From Dolomedes plantarius (Eukaryota > Arthropoda > Arachnida > Araneae > Dolomedidae), in NCBI GenBank assembly GCA_907164885.2, contig OU015503.1, positions 127,714,423 through 127,778,422 of the forward strand: 64,000 nt of DNA, in the 5' to 3' direction. The position numbers were made by a program, and so were the translations under genes. The notes under the pieces are model-generated. The model made no database searches. It was not told the origin of the DNA and saw nothing but the letters and a program-made list of their open reading frames with translations. Below, in pieces: positions 11,701 through 24,344 of this stretch. The stretch's first letter is position 1. Every line of letters starts with the position of its first letter.

Positions 11701-12966
11701 AATTAACTATTACTGGCTCTCGGTTGCCATGACGACGACGGTTAAGCCTAACTTTGCGATCATTTATGCTCTCTTCACGCGTATCTTTTAATGAATTATT
11801 TCTTCTTTGCTTTCTTTCTTGAGACTGTTCCCAAATTTCACTTGACTTTCGAGCATTCCTGATTCAGTGCGTAAAATCCATGTTGACACGCGGTTGCAAA
11901 ATTGGGGACGTTCGATAATGTTTACATCTGGTAGTTGCAGCCGCTGCATTCGTAGTGTAGAAACATCGTCGATTTTTGTGCCGCATACCTACGCGTTTTA
12001 TATATATAAATTAAACGATGCAATGTTTGGCTAGGAGAAAAAAAAAAAAGTCGCCAACACCAAAATATCGCCAATAGGGCGATATATATCGAAGTGTCCT
12101 TATTTTATTTAAATGTTCCCTTAGGACTGTTAGGGACACACCCCCAATTTTAGTCGATTTTAAGGTGCCTCCGAATTTTTTTTTTAGGGTCCGCAAAATA
12201 CGGAACTATCTAGTATGCATATATATATATATTACCATGACGAACACACGTAGAAATATTGGTTGAAACCACGAGGTTACAGTACTTACGACTGGAAAAG
12301 GAGCATTACCCATAGATCCATTGTACGAATAACATCCAACAAATTTTCCTTCTATAAAACAGACGCACGATTCGATATAAATAAGGAAATATTACTATAA
12401 AAAATAATGGAGATAAACATTCGGATTAAAATTTTGAATTAGAAGTTTGATACGAGGCGACACAATTACTGGTAGCGGTCTCACCTACGACAATACTAAA
12501 TTTCCTTCGACCCTCTTGCGTAAAAGGAAACAGTCCAGAAAATTTATTCAACAGAATTCTAGAAGTCAAGAGACTTGTTCTGACGTTTTTACCTCTAACA
12601 AAATCGTTTTGCCCACAAAATTAGGTATGCAATACAGAAACAAAATATTTGAAATAATAATAATAATCTGCCCGTCAAAACTTGACGGAAATAATTGAAC
12701 AGTTCCAATAAAAAAAGGTTCATAACCTTGTTAAAATATTAGAAATTTTTACAGGATATTAGCTGTTTTCAATCCAATGCTATAATTAAAAAATGTTGTA
12801 AAAATCCGAGTTTATAATTTAAAAAACGTCTTGAAAAAAAAAAGCATGCTTACCGCTGATTTTCAATCCGACTTGCGCAATCTAACTAATATGCTATGTA
12901 TAAATATATTAAGCAAAATAAAATATATAAACTAAAGAAAATCAAATTAAAAAATCATACAAATTA
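11701..12966. other. no recognisable gene or element
   Basis: AT-rich sequence without supported coding regions. Short open frames here cross homopolymers. Confidence 0.4.
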
Positions 12967-13194
12967 CTCACGTGCAAAAATGTTTGCAGTCTATTTAGCG
13001 TTTCAGAATTTTAATGATGTATACACGTGCATTCAATAATTGGATCCGGTAGGCAGCGCTGCAATCGCGTTTCATATTTTTATTTTATTTTCATGAATTT
13101 TAAAGCTGTATACACGGCAATTGAATAACAATTAACTTAAACTACAAATTTGGTGTTTTTAATGTCTGTTTATTATTGTATTTTTGCACGTGAG
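12967..13194. mobile_element. 228-bp MITE with 15-bp perfect TIRs
   Basis: ctcacgtgcaaaaat at the left end is repeated in perfect inversion at the right end (attt..gcacgtgag). Both flanks carry ATTA, a likely 4-bp target duplication, although a TTA or TA duplication cannot be excluded. No coding sequence, so the superfamily is open. Confidence 0.7.
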
Positions 13195-13485
13195 ATTAAT
13201 ACACAGAACACGGCAACTATTTGGGGAATAGGAAAGGATTATATGTGCCTGTTTATTAATACCCCGGCTTGAATATCATTCTCAACAAAAACGGAGGGGG
13301 GAGCAATTTAGAATTAGCTCGTTACCCTGGCTACGTCACCAATAAAAATCTCATCCATGAATTTAAGAACTGGCTATCTCGTAGACGCTTCCACAGAAAT
13401 TTTGTTAGGAAAACTAACCCTAATAAGGCTACCTAAACTTGACTTTCCGAAATTCATTACAGACTGACTTAGCACTTGTTACATT

Positions 13486-13540
13486 CACATAGGAGTCCGT
13501 TGTTAAAGTATTGAAATATATTTAACCTCCAAACGATTAG
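13486..13540. repeat. fragment of repeat E
   Basis: Has the terminal block cacataggagtccgtt joined directly to gttaaagtattgaaatatat and cctccaaacgattagc. It shows what the copy at 47165-49117 looked like before a hAT element entered it. Confidence 0.6.
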
Positions 13541-13871
13541 CCTTTTTAAATTTTTTGTTCATATACTCACACTGATAATTTTGAGATTACAACTGTTAGG
13601 AGTGTTCGAAATAGTTTCAATTCAGTTCACTTTTGTAGTCGGATTTCCTCAAAGCATCCGTTTCTTGCTATAGATGGGTCTTCTTTATCCAGGAGAAAAT
13701 GTCGACCATCTGAATGAAATGAGATGGGAATTTCCCTTTCCACGTGCAAATTGTAAGGCATTTTCCATGGAAAATCATATCGCGTCCATTCCATTTCATC
13801 TTCTTTCAAAATGTATTCTACGATAGCTAAATTACATTGTTGCCACACATTATCGTCTGCGGACATAAAAG

Positions 13872-14854
13872 AGTTCAGCGGGCGCGCGTTGCATAAAGTG
13901 CAACGTCTCTTTAAACCGTGATTATTCCTTTTGTAATAAACTTTTTTTCTTTCAAATTGAAAATAATAATTCTGCGCTTTATGACAAGATATAAAATGCT
14001 GATACAATTGAGATTATTTATAACTAAAGGCCAAAAATGAATAAGAAGAAATTTTCATTAAAATTAAAATTTGTTCAATTCTCTAGAGTTTTTCTTCAAA
14101 TCGCAAACATATAGTACGGATTTTGCAATGCGCCTTGCATGAAAAACTATTACCATTATCACACTCTATCGCGGTAGTTACATTATTTAGCCGTCCGCAA
14201 GTATATTACACTTTGCGGATAGCTCTGGTTTTGCTTCTTTCCACATATATTTCAGTAAGAATCCAGTTATGTCTGGAGGAAGAGATTGAATATTTGTCCG
14301 GGTCTTCAAGTGGCTTTCGAGAAGTTCTAAAGCCAAGAATGCAGATACAATCGCCTTCTTTCAAAACTGTCCGGTTTAATGGATCTAAGGACAACTCGCG
14401 AATGGATCCCTATTATGTCCAAAATGGATCCCTATTATGTCCCCTATTATGTCGTCATCCACTGTTGCATCATCATCCATCGTCGACAAAAGTATGAGCT
14501 CCCTTATTTTTTTCGTAGCATAGGAACATGGTGTTCCTATTCGATTGATAGCCTTTTAAATTTATAATCATAGAAAAAGCAACTTTGTAAATGCTTAGAA
14601 TTCTTTTAGCGAAATAACCAAAAATGAAATAAGAATATTTCCTTACATGACCAGGCACGCTGTGCACAGAGTGCAACAAATAGAAGTATCCTCTGTTGAA
14701 ATCACGATTAGAAATGAATGAAAGGTCAGAAAATCAGAGAAAGGGTGTAGCTATAATAAAAACTGCTTAGAACATCCAAACCTTACATGTATAAACAAAC
14801 CATTCAAAATTATGAAAATGTTGCACTTTATACACGGGCGCGCGCGCTGAAGGG
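13872..14854. mobile_element. possible piggyBac-like non-autonomous element
   Basis: The right end reads ttcat..gttgcactttata, then a gcgcgcgcgctgaaggg block, then TTAA (14855-14858). At 13872 the block ttcagcgggcgcgcg with ataaagtgcaac is its inverted counterpart. CCC-type termini next to TTAA suit piggyBac, but the left TTAA and CCC are missing. Short interior frames are not convincing transposase. Confidence 0.4.
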
Positions 14855-15074
14855 TTAAATATTCAACCAATCTTTCCCCCCCCCCTTTTTTTTGAGGGGG
14901 GGGAGAATATCGTCTACTCCTGTCTCAAAAATTTCAGTGTTACCCTAGTATCTTCATATCATGAAAATAAAAGTGTGATTTAATAATGTACTTTATTGAC
15001 GTGCTCGGGCCCCACAAAATTTCTTTTGTGGGGCCTTTCAGGGCCCATACAAATATATTAAATTCCCGTCGCTG

Positions 15075-15466
15075 CCGACAGATGGCTGCACCATACTGTG
15101 GATGGTTGATTCGATTTCTCAGCGGTGGAGTTTTAGAATTACAATATCTGTGAAACTATTAAAGTAACAGAATAACTGCAAGCAGAAAAAATTATCAGTT
15201 TTCAAAGCTCTTTCCAAATATGTAACATTTATGTACTTTCACGAGAAAAAAATACACCGATTTTCGACGAATGTCGGCCATGTTTATTTCATCGTCTGGA
15301 GATGAAATATAATTTAAAAACTGTATTTATTTCTAATTATTTTAAAGCTTCCAAACTAATCTTAGAATTATCTCCAGGCTTCAAAACATAAGTATACGAA
15401 GTTTCAACCAGATTGGTCAAGAAATGTAGATACATACATAGAGACACTCTGCTTTATTTATATAGA
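15075..15466 (-). mobile_element. Helitron-like repeat D, 5' part
   Basis: On the minus strand it starts TC at 15466-15465 (tctatataaataaagcagag). Further in it shares the blocks acataaatgttacatattt and tactttaatagttt with the copy at 44822-45200. No hairpin plus CTAG end was found, so the class is tentative. Confidence 0.5.
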
Positions 15467-15467
15467 T

Positions 15468-15560
15468 CAGTGATTCCCAAAGGGGTCGATATAGACCTGC
15501 AAGGGGTCGGGGTGCATGAGATGTAATGGGGGTCCACGAGTTAGAGGCTTCCCTTAATGT
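15468..15560 (+). mobile_element. one end of a hAT-like element
   Basis: cagtgattcccaaaggggtc is a typical hAT terminus of the kind that reads cagtgxttcccaa. No matching right end or 8-bp duplication could be found, so the element is truncated or diverged. Sequence to about 15900 may belong to it. Confidence 0.4.
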
Positions 15561-15899
15561 AATAGCACAGGGAGGTACTCACGTAATACGAGTACTTTCT
15601 TATAATAGATAGATACATTTCCTAATAAAATTGGAAAAGAAATCTGTTCACTTTTCGGTCGCTTGTGCTGCGAAGTTTCAACTGGAACGGTTACAGCGAG
15701 GGATGTTGAACTTTGACTGCTTGGGACTGAGCCAAAGAATAATGTTTATGTGCAGTATAATGTAGCTGTAATAGTCAAGTAATTCTTGTGATGTATTGTG
15801 TTCTTGTTCTTGTGCGTAGAATAAAATGATAAAAAGAACGGTGTGACATTTGTTTTCCCTCTGACAGTAGGATTTGGCGTCTTAAAAGAACGGATCTAG

Positions 15900-16733
15900 C
15901 TCGGCAAAGTGGCAGTCGAGAAGAACTATACACTGTAGCGGTACGGGGTTATCTTTTTTCCATGACCTCACGAAACACAGCTGTGTGTTTATCGAGCGGT
16001 TTCCCCTAACAAGTGGTGCGGGAACTGCTTGGAGAACCGAAAATGGTTTCATCCCCCCTTCTCTTAGCGATAACTTCATGCGAGTGACATTCGGCGGGCG
16101 ATAAAGTTTCGGACTAAGAAGAGCTATCTGCCACCCCGTCTAAAAATCCAGACATTCAGGAGAACGCGGCCTGTGCGGATGTGTGTTTTACGCTCTGCAC
16201 GGGATTTTAACTGATTAAATGTTAATCATTTTTGTTAATAAATTGTTGAGTTTTTGCTTTAAAAAATTGGCCTTCGCTTTTAATTAGAACTCTGTCTTTC
16301 TTTGTTATGGATCCCATAGTAGTAATTTTTAGACCTACTTACAGTGACGTCACAACACGTAAGATACCTTTTCTTACCTTTTTTTTAGTTGCTACGTAAC
16401 AACTTGTACGTGTATTTATTAAATTCAAATTATATCATACTACGCCCAAAAAGAACGGCCAAAAATGAACTTTTCATATATTTCATTTGTTCAATTTGTC
16501 GAATCCAAAGTCGCCGAAATGAATGGCGACACTCCCGATGCCGTTCTGCATGGGGGGGAGGAAAAGGGTGAAAAATAGAATGTCCAAAATGACTTTAATA
16601 AACTGAGGTGTCCCCCAATACCCGGCAAACAACTGGTCTTCGAAAATCCCACTCGACGACAATGAACAATTTTTTTTTGTGGTAGTATAAAATATTTTCA
16701 AAAATTAGGAAAATGTTAGCAAAAAAAAAAAAA

Positions 16734-16779
<46 letters not shown>

Positions 16780-17821
16780 TAAAAAAAAAAAAAAAGTGAG
16801 CCAATTTTAAAAAGCGATGATTTGGTAAAACTTTTTCGGGGTCAATATTTACACTTATTTGTGCCAAGTCTCGTGTGACTATTTCGGTAAAAATTAAAAA
16901 TAAGTTTCACATTATAAACTTTATTTATTCCTATAAAACTAAAATAGACAAAAATGAACGACAACATTTGGTGAAATATTTCAGACTTATAAGTCGAGAT
17001 GGTTTTTAGGACGACTCATTTCGAGGAGTGTTACATCTCCGAAATGTTCGATTTTGAGACAATTGCAACACGGTGCTTCTCATTCTCGAATAACGCTACG
17101 AGCCTAGTGCCAACACAGTCTCCTAGACGGCGCTCACAACTGGGAGGGGGAACCTCTACGAAGCGCCTCCCCCCTAACACCAACTTGAGATCCCCCGAGA
17201 CCTTCCTAAAGAAATTCTGGTTCCAAATAGGCATCCTGTTTGAGAGATAAATCGAAATAAATTGAAAATACACACTTACATAATGAAATGGAGGTCTATT
17301 TACACTTGGCACATGTATGCAACTTATAATCTAATTAAAAAAACGCGTCTCAATAGTACAAAATATTAAAAAATGTTCCACCCACAAAATACCCCTAAAA
17401 ACACCCCTTTTCATCTAACTTACCCCCAAATTTAGGGGGAAAACTCCCAAGTTGGCAACACTGGCGCGAACAACGAAAATAACATTTTTGTTGGTGCCTG
17501 TCGTATTAAAATGTTCCCGTAGTAAAAATGTTCATTCAATGTTATTAGGAAAATAAATCTGTATTTTTTTTTTCCTAACCTGCTGTTCATGTTGTCGAGG
17601 TTTTTTTGGTCAAAAAATTTACTTACCACTTTCGCCGAATTTTCCACGGAAAGAAAATGGGTCGCGGCCGACGAAGGTTTGCGCACCACCGGGATAGGTG
17701 GCAACACCAGGGGTCGCAGTCCCTTTGAGCTCCTCAAATATTTCAAATAAGTTAGTTTAAAAAAGAAGACGACTTTCCGACAGCCAAACGTTCACTCAAT
17801 GCATCAACGTCATATTATGGT
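15900..17821. other. no supported gene
   Basis: Includes an (AAAT)n tract. Around 17640-17746 the minus strand is GC-rich, open in two frames and followed by gtaagta, so it could be an exon of an unknown gene, but no family is recognised and the acceptor is poor. Confidence 0.35.
16721..16776. repeat. poly-A/(AAAT)n tract
   Basis: Poly-A followed by about eleven aaat units. Open frames read through it are artefacts. Confidence 0.95.
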
Positions 17822-18408
17822 ATTAGCTGAAAACCCGCGCTTCGCTACGGAGTACATTCAAATTAAATACAACGGTCAACGTATGCAATTAATGGCAAAC
17901 AAATAAATATATATATTTATAATAAATGCGATGATCAATGTATACTATATATATATTCATAAAAAAAATCATAAGGGATATTTATTTTTTTTTTTGATAA
18001 TATCCAATCGTCTGCTGCATTAGAAAGAAAGAAAAATATTTTTTTGTCTATTTAGTTGTTATGCACGTGACGATAAATTTATTTATTGTACCAGAAAAAG
18101 AAATCACGCGACCGGCATTTAATACATTGAATTCTAAAAATGAATCTTTAAAAATTCACCAAAAATCGGAAAAGGGAGGTAAAGGTTCGAAAAAGATTTC
18201 ATTTTAAAGGAATTTTTAGAGTCTTCCTCGCGATATAAATTTTATAACCCTCCAATTATTATTGCAAACTTAAATAAAGTTACTAAAACAGCTTTAAAAT
18301 TTAATTTAAAAAAACTAAGAAGAATTTTTCAAAAATCTCTCTTAGTGCACCCAAGAAGAATCGCCGTGCAAAATGTCAGCCCTTTGGTGTGTGAGTTACG
18401 GAACTGTT
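17822..18408 (-). mobile_element. type-A Helitron, internally deleted near its 5' end
   Basis: The 3' hairpin and ttttcagcta are intact but terminal CTAG is now TTAG. It follows the type-A consensus to cagccctttgg, then jumps to gagttacggaactgtt, losing the ccagcggtttggtctgtg block. Confidence 0.7.
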
Positions 18409-18639
18409 GAACATTGATGCACCTCCATTTTGAGGACACGGTACGAGAGATGTCTGCGAATGTGATCGCTAATGGGGACATCCTGTAGCCACTAAACGCC
18501 CTCATCATTAAGACAAGACGGAAATAGACATCTCGATCTTTGAGGGACCCACTGGACAAAAAATAATTACCACATTTATTTAACCACATGCTGTTAGTCA
18601 GTGGGCCTGGACTATTATATTTATTTATTTATATAAGAT

Positions 18640-18640
<1 letters not shown>

Positions 18641-18734
<94 letters not shown>

Positions 18735-18835
18735 ATATATATATACATATATAGATAGAGATATATATATACATATATATAGAGATATATATATATATAC
18801 ATATATAGATAGATAGATAGATATATGTATATATA
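18641..18835. repeat. compound (CA)n(TA)n(GA)n(TAGA)n microsatellite
   Basis: Consecutive ca, ta, ga and ata/gata tracts in nearly pure form, suggesting a young, length-variable locus. Confidence 0.95.
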
Positions 18836-19061
18836 AATTCAGAACAGCGGGGCGATGGGAAATTGAGAGAATTAAAAAATATAATTAATTAATTATAAAT
18901 AATTTACAAGTATGGCCTCCGGTATTTTTTATATAATATAGTGTATGCATTATTCTACTGTCAGGTAGCAGTAATGCATCGGGCTTCTGGGGGAAAAAGC
19001 GTAAAAGGGCAAATTGTTGGAGCGCGGTTAAACTGTTACTGCAACCCCCAGGCTAATGGAC

Positions 19062-19374
19062 GGTATCGAAAGTCATGACAGCATACAGAGTGCGCGGAAG
19101 AGAGCCGAGTGAAAGAAAACAACTGCGACCGAAGAGCTCAATGTTCCGGTATCGACCATCAGAGGTAGAAGGGAACCTCACAAACAAAGCATTTACGGAA
19201 GAGTAGCTATTCCCAAGCCACTCGTAATAGATGCCGATACAAAATATCGCCACGAACACAAATTCTGGTCGAGTAATATATCGAAAAACGGCATTTGGTC
19301 CGACGAATCATTGTTCACATTGTTCCTCCAAACAGGACGTGCGTATATTTGGAGAACACCTACACAGGCGTAAG
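19062..19374 (+). pseudogene. Tc1-like transposase fragment
   Basis: Part of a Tc1/mariner-superfamily DDE transposase. From 19119 to a stop at about 19374 one frame stays open. It contains a helix-turn-helix-like stretch (TATEELNVPVSTIRGRRE) and, further on, HEHKFWSS, GIWSDESLF and RVYIWRTP-like residues (RAYIWRTP here). W-S-D-E-S carries the second catalytic aspartate in this family. A stop (TGA) precedes the helix-turn-helix part, the N-terminal DNA-binding region is incomplete, and the catalytic C-terminus is absent. It lies between pieces of type-A Helitron. Confidence 0.75.
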
Positions 19375-19403
19375 ATTCATCTCAACTGTCAATCATGGAG
19401 GTA

Positions 19404-19511
19404 GATCTATCTAGTGCACCCCTACACTCTAAGAAGAATCGCCATGCAAAATTTTAGCCCTTTAGGTCCAGCGGTTTGGTCTGTGCGTCATCTGTCAGTC
19501 AGTCACTGAAT
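19404..19511 (-). mobile_element. type-A Helitron 5' fragment
   Basis: Carries the aaagggctaaaattttgcat and ccagcggtttggtctgtg blocks in inverted orientation, and stops at the cagtcagtcac repeat before the true 5' TC. Confidence 0.7.
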
Positions 19512-19636
19512 TGTGTCCGGGGGCCGATTTTGGTACGATTCGGCCCCATAGTCTCGCTGTCAGCGAGGAAAGCCGCGGAAGCTGTCGAAATAAGCAACTT
19601 TTAGGGGCAAAATCATTAAAGCATTAATTCAAAAAA

Positions 19637-20366
19637 ACTCCGGGGCATGATTTTCAAAAAATAATATGCCAATGTTTTATGCTCAACTATCAACTATATC
19701 TATACGAAATTGAAGCAATACTTTTTCACTTATAAAGGAACAAACATAGGCCTATTCGAAATAATCTATAAATTCCACAGTTTCAATGAAACACGCTGAT
19801 TTTTTAATAAAGTTCAATGATTCAAGTTCGATTTACGCAAATTGTGCATAAAATTGTACATAAATTCAAAAACAAAAAGTTTATAAGTTAAATAAAGTTC
19901 TCTAATATTATACCAATAACTTTCCAGTTGATAGCCAATAAATTGTAAATCATTTTTTACCTTAAATGTCCAATAAAAAGCGTAGTTAGAAATGTAATTT
20001 TCTTCAATAAACCCTTAAACGTTGCCAATTTCCCAAATCCTTTTTGTATTTATCGATACCTCCTCCACTTGAATCTTTAAAATATTAAATGTTTTACTGA
20101 TAATAAATGAAAATGTAGTTTGATGTGTTGCTATGGTTACTTGACTATGGTTGACAAAGGAAAAATTGTAAAGGTGAAGCATCGGCTCAACATTTAGGCC
20201 CAATACTTTCTTTCTACTGATCAGATATACATCATATATAGCCTATGTCCATCTGGAATAATGTACCTTTCAAATGGTGAAAGAATTTTTCCAATAGGTG
20301 CAGTGGTTTCGGAGATTACACTCCACATACAAAATCCGCTCTCTCTCTCTCTTTATATATTAGTCT
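19637..20366 (-). mobile_element. type-B Helitron, diverged copy
   Basis: Same organisation as 2791-3467: type-B 5' block at the right (tatataaagagagagagag), atatgccaatgttttatg near the left. The terminal hairpin and CTAG have decayed to ctccgg. Confidence 0.65.
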
Positions 20367-20737
20367 TATTAATAAAAGAGAGTGCGTGCGTGCGTGAGTG
20401 TATGCGGCCCCCAGGCGAATCTGTGAAACTAACAGCCGTGAAATTTTGCACACGGGTAGTGCAGACTATGGGAAGGTGCACCTCGAAGCCCGAATTTTAA
20501 AATTTTATTCTAGAAAATTTTTTATTTTATGTTTTGTGCGATATTTTATGTTTTTTAACTTCAGATTACGATATCTCGGCCAAAAATGATCGTAGAATTT
20601 TGATCTTTTTACAATCTAAGACTACAGACATTTCTCCTTCAAACAAGACCTCATTTGTTTAAAAATAATTTAAAACAGACTAATATTTTCATCAAAATAT
20701 TAAAACCACTTTTTCGAGAAATTCACGCCCTTTAGAG
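20367..20737 (+). other. Helitron-like or unknown repeat interrupted by a hAT MITE
   Basis: Opens with attaataaaagagagtgcgt, a start often seen in Helitron-like repeats, then runs into tctgtgaaactaacag and tgatatctcggcc-like text. It resumes at 21328 after the MITE. Assignment is uncertain. Confidence 0.3.
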
Positions 20738-21327
20738 CAGGGGTTCTCAACCTTTCAGGCTTTGAACAGTGATGTGAGGTCACGCCTCCCCATCCCCCCC
20801 CCCCACCACATGTGGTAAATGCATGTAGTACAATCGGAATTTGAAACTGAAGCCGGTTATTAAATGAAAATATAGAATAGATAATTTTATACAAAAAATT
20901 TAATATTACTACACATATCTTAATTTGGACCATATCATTATTAGAACATATGAAATCAAAGAATTAAATACAGATCAAATATATTTGAGGTAATCAAGGA
21001 TCTAGATGAGGTTGGCATGTAATAAAAGTCAATTTCACAACATTAATGAGAGGGCTCACAATGTTTGTCCTGGACAAGTTTTTGAATATTAGGTTGTAAC
21101 TGTTACAAAGCACATCTCAGGTCACTTTCAACGTCCAGACGTGCGACAATTATAGTGTTTTTACAATTACGACAATTATCGTATTCGTGTTCGCATGTCG
21201 AAAATATGTTATGATTAAATTGTGACCGCAAAATTGAGTAGAGTAAATTTCAGTTAGTTTTACTTTTTTAATCATGCCTCCCTTGAAATTCTTCTACGCC
21301 CCCCCCCCCCCAGGTTGAGAACCGCTG
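20738..21327 (+). mobile_element. 590-bp hAT MITE, 8-bp TSD ctttagag
   Basis: Begins caggggttctcaacctttc, ends ggttgagaaccgctg, with ctttagag exactly duplicated at 20730-20737 and 21328-21335. Termini match Charlie-like hAT elements. Subterminal C tracts lie at both ends. No transposase remains. Confidence 0.9.
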
Positions 21328-21335
21328 CTTTAGAG

Positions 21336-22669
21336 CATCTACGGTCGATGCTCTTCGTGTTTTTATCTTACAAAGAAAATATTTATATCATCTGGAAGAT
21401 GAAAGCTTTCTGATTCATATAAACCTCATTTCAAGTCTCTATCTTAAAATTTCGATTTTTAATTGAATTTTAAAGAACGATGCTTCAACACAAATTTTAT
21501 ACGCGATTCTTCGAACGCGGTACTCTAGGCGTTGGAATCAATCATTCATAAGAACTGCGCATGCGCACAAGGAAACGTTTTATTTACTTTTGCCGGTGTT
21601 CACTTTTTCTGTATTCTGTCAATTTTTGTTTAATTTAGTTACTTTTTGCATATTCTTTCTTTTTATGCTTCTGTCTGAAACTCTGGAATATTTTTTATTA
21701 TCATTCTAATACTTCGAAACTTAACAATGTTTAGCAGGGGTGTTTTAAAACAACTGTTAATTATGTTTGTGTTTAGCTTTGAGAAAAAATAATTTTGTAA
21801 AGGTTTTTTTGGTCTTTTATGCTAAAATAGCACTTAAAAATCAAAAAAAGAAACAAAAACTTACCTGTAAATAGCATACCTTTTTTATAAATTGATCAAT
21901 TTGAAGTAATTTTTAATGAAATTTAGCTAAAACACCTATCATTCTTCACAAAATCCTAAAGCTAATATTTTAAACTAATTTTAGCTTTTGATTGTGGAAA
22001 TTTTTGATGTTAAAACATGTTAGCAATGTATTACATATACATTATTTTGTACGTCAAATATAGTTGCACATTAAATTTATAGAAATTTGTGGTATGACTT
22101 TCTTAAGTAGCATGATTTATTTTTTCTCGATATCTTTTTCTTAATTGTCATATTTTGAGAACATAACTTTTTTAAATAAAAAAAAAAAAACACAAATAAC
22201 AGTTTAGGTTAACAAGACTTATTGTCAAGAATTATATTTCACATGATTGGACAAACCACAGGTCAAGAAGTGTTGAAATTAATGGAGGTAAGTTTAATTT
22301 CTTTTTTTTTTTTTTACATGCAGTAATTTTTTCATGTCCTGATAAATGATTCATAAATTAGAATTGATAGCTGATTTATACCTCATTTATATTTTTAGAA
22401 TTTAACTTCTTACATCTGTTTTAACTTTCCTTTCTATTTTAACATCATGTTTTGTTTTGCTATTATTGAAGTGTGTAAAATGTTTTTCATTGCTTACTAC
22501 GATTTAAATTTTTTTTTTTTTTTGTATTATTGGCCTGAGCATATCTGCCCGCAGCCTGTACTTTTTATTCATATAGTGTTATTTATACTGCTATTTTTTC
22601 TACGTTATTTATACTGTATTTAGTTTTAAATTGATTTGGTATTGTTTACTTTTCAGCTTTTTCAATTTC
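21336..22669. other. no recognisable gene
   Basis: AT-rich. It may include decayed parts of the autonomous Helitron whose Rep relic follows at 22670. Confidence 0.35.
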
Positions 22670-22900
22670 CCGAATGATTTTCCGAATCTTTACCCCGGAA
22701 AGAGAAGCGAGACTGGAAGAAATCAGACAACAGCAAAGAATAGTTGGACAAAAACCACAGGATCGTCATGATTTGTTAGCAAAAGTGTTTCATCAAAAAT
22801 AAAATCACTTATGAGTCTCATCACAAAGGCAAAGATTTTTGGAGAAGTTAGGTGTCATATGTACACCATAATTGCAGTTTTGGCTGATTTAAACTCTGTA
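22670..22900 (+). pseudogene. Helitron Rep/helicase-like domain fragment
   Basis: Helitrons encode a RepHel protein with an HUH nickase and a Pif1-family helicase. Here the frames read IRQQQRIVGQKPQDRHDLLA then KVFHQK, a frameshift, then KSLMSLITKAKIFGEVRCHMYTI-like text. This matches the conserved Helitron block DRxDLxxxxFxxKLxxLxxxIxxxxxFGxVxxxxYxIE. The following frame drifts. Truncated both sides. The 3' part of the same type of protein is found at 24099-24304. Confidence 0.6.
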
Positions 22901-23000
22901 TTCTCACATTTTGATGCCCCTGTAGCAGTAGTGGATTACATGGTTAACTGGAGTTACTCATTTTGTTCCATTTTAAAGGAATCAGGCTGTGGTTCATATG

Positions 23001-23213
23001 GGAATGGCGTTTAGAAACATACGGCATATGAGGCAGATATTACGGATCAGATAATAGCCAAAGATGACACCACTTCAGTCAACTGTCACAAAACAACTGT
23101 CTCTGTCCACATGTCGCAGAAGCCTCCTCTACACGATTTCTTCATTCGGGAATGGCGTTTAGAAACATACGGCATATGAGGCAGATATTACGGATCAAAT
23201 AATAGCCAAAGAT
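23001..23213 (+). repeat. 61-bp direct repeat, 151 bp apart
   Basis: gggaatggcgtttagaaaca and the following forty bases occur at 23001 and again at 23152 with a single mismatch. The second copy adds a shared ataatagccaaagat. Confidence 0.85.
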
Positions 23214-23309
23214 AGCAAGTGTCTATAGACAATGCGTGGATTGTCCCGTATTGCCCTCTACTAACCACAATTTTCAATGCCCATATAAACGTAGAGTACT
23301 GTTATTCAG

Positions 23310-23870
23310 TTTTATAGTGTTGCGTGTGAGTGGAACACTGGTGTGTGGATTTCAAATGATTTTAGCTTTTACTGGAAATTAGCAGAACATTAGCATCCAA
23401 AACAGTGATCGTTTGGAAAGTTTTTATTTATATACACAACTCACTACCATAATACTCTTAAAATTTATATTTTAACGCATTTCGGTTATTGCTGTTGTTT
23501 GTAAGCACACGATCTTCATTGCCATGCTCATTTCAGAAATTTCTCATTGAGATGATGCTCATTTAATGCGTGTTTTCTAAAGTGAAATATACCATGTTCT
23601 GTAAATGCCCCAAAAATATTTCTATACTGGAGATGTAGACAGATTAAAGAATTTAAGTAAACTTTTGTGTAATTTATACATTTGTGTGTGTTTAATTATT
23701 TAAATTAATAGATTTATATTTTTTATACGTTTTATTCTTGCATTCTTTTAGGGGTTTATAGTGTCGCGTGTGAGTGGAACACTGGTGTGTGGTTTTCAAA
23801 TGATTTTAGCTTTTACTGGAAATTAGCAGAACATTAGCTTCCAAAACAGTAATCGTTTGGATAGTTTTGA
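23310..23870 (+). repeat. about 115-bp direct repeat, 445 bp apart
   Basis: ttttatagtgttgcgtgtga to gtttggaaagtttt (23310-23425) recurs at about 23755-23870 with around six mismatches. May be internal repeats of a decayed Helitron. Confidence 0.8.
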
Positions 23871-24098
23871 ATTTAATTTATTAAATGCTGATCACGAGAT
23901 TTCTTTTCTTTTTGTGATACTTTAAATTAATTTTGCGTCACGTTCATAACAACGAAATTAATTGACAAAGAAAATATTAAAATACAGTAAAAGATAAAAT
24001 TTAACCACTAGACTAATTGAGATGGAAATTTTTAAAAATTTAGTTCAAATTAGTATGTTTTATGGATATTAAATCAAATCTATAAATAAAACTGTAAT

Positions 24099-24304
24099 TT
24101 CCTCTCAAAATATGCTTCGCCATGACGATAAATAAGTCCCAAGGCGAAACTTTAAAATATGCTGGCGTACATTTACGAGAAAATTGTTTCTCGCACGGTC
24201 AGTTTTACGTAGCTTGCTCACGCGTAAGTTCGCAGACGAGCCTGGTAATATTAGTTCCGCCCAATGAAGAAACAAAATATATTGTTTATAAGAAAATCCT
24301 CTAA
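24099..24304 (+). pseudogene. Helitron Pif1-like helicase C-terminus
   Basis: The last part of the RepHel protein that drives rolling-circle Helitron transposition. The frame reads FPLKICFAMTINKSQGETLK, then GVHLREN, CFSHGQFYVACSRVSSQTSL, ILVPPNEE and YKKIL before TAA. TINKSQGxTL and FYVACSRVSS are helicase motifs near the C-terminus of Pif1/Helitron enzymes. An in-frame TAA lies just upstream, so only this end is left. Forty bases downstream is the Helitron 3' hairpin and CTAG, in the arrangement expected of an autonomous element. This links the type-A family to its likely master element. Confidence 0.85.
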
Positions 24305-24344
24305 AAAGCAATTTCACTACTTTTTCATTGTAATTATCCTAAAA

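Noticed and set aside
13627..14007. 126-codon minus-strand open frame with a CTLC motif
   Set aside because: Overlaps the presumed end of a piggyBac-like element and has no convincing transposase or host similarity.
14123..14497. 124-codon open frame
   Set aside because: Runs through short direct repeats (atggatccctattatgtcc); opposite-strand frames overlap it; no family features.
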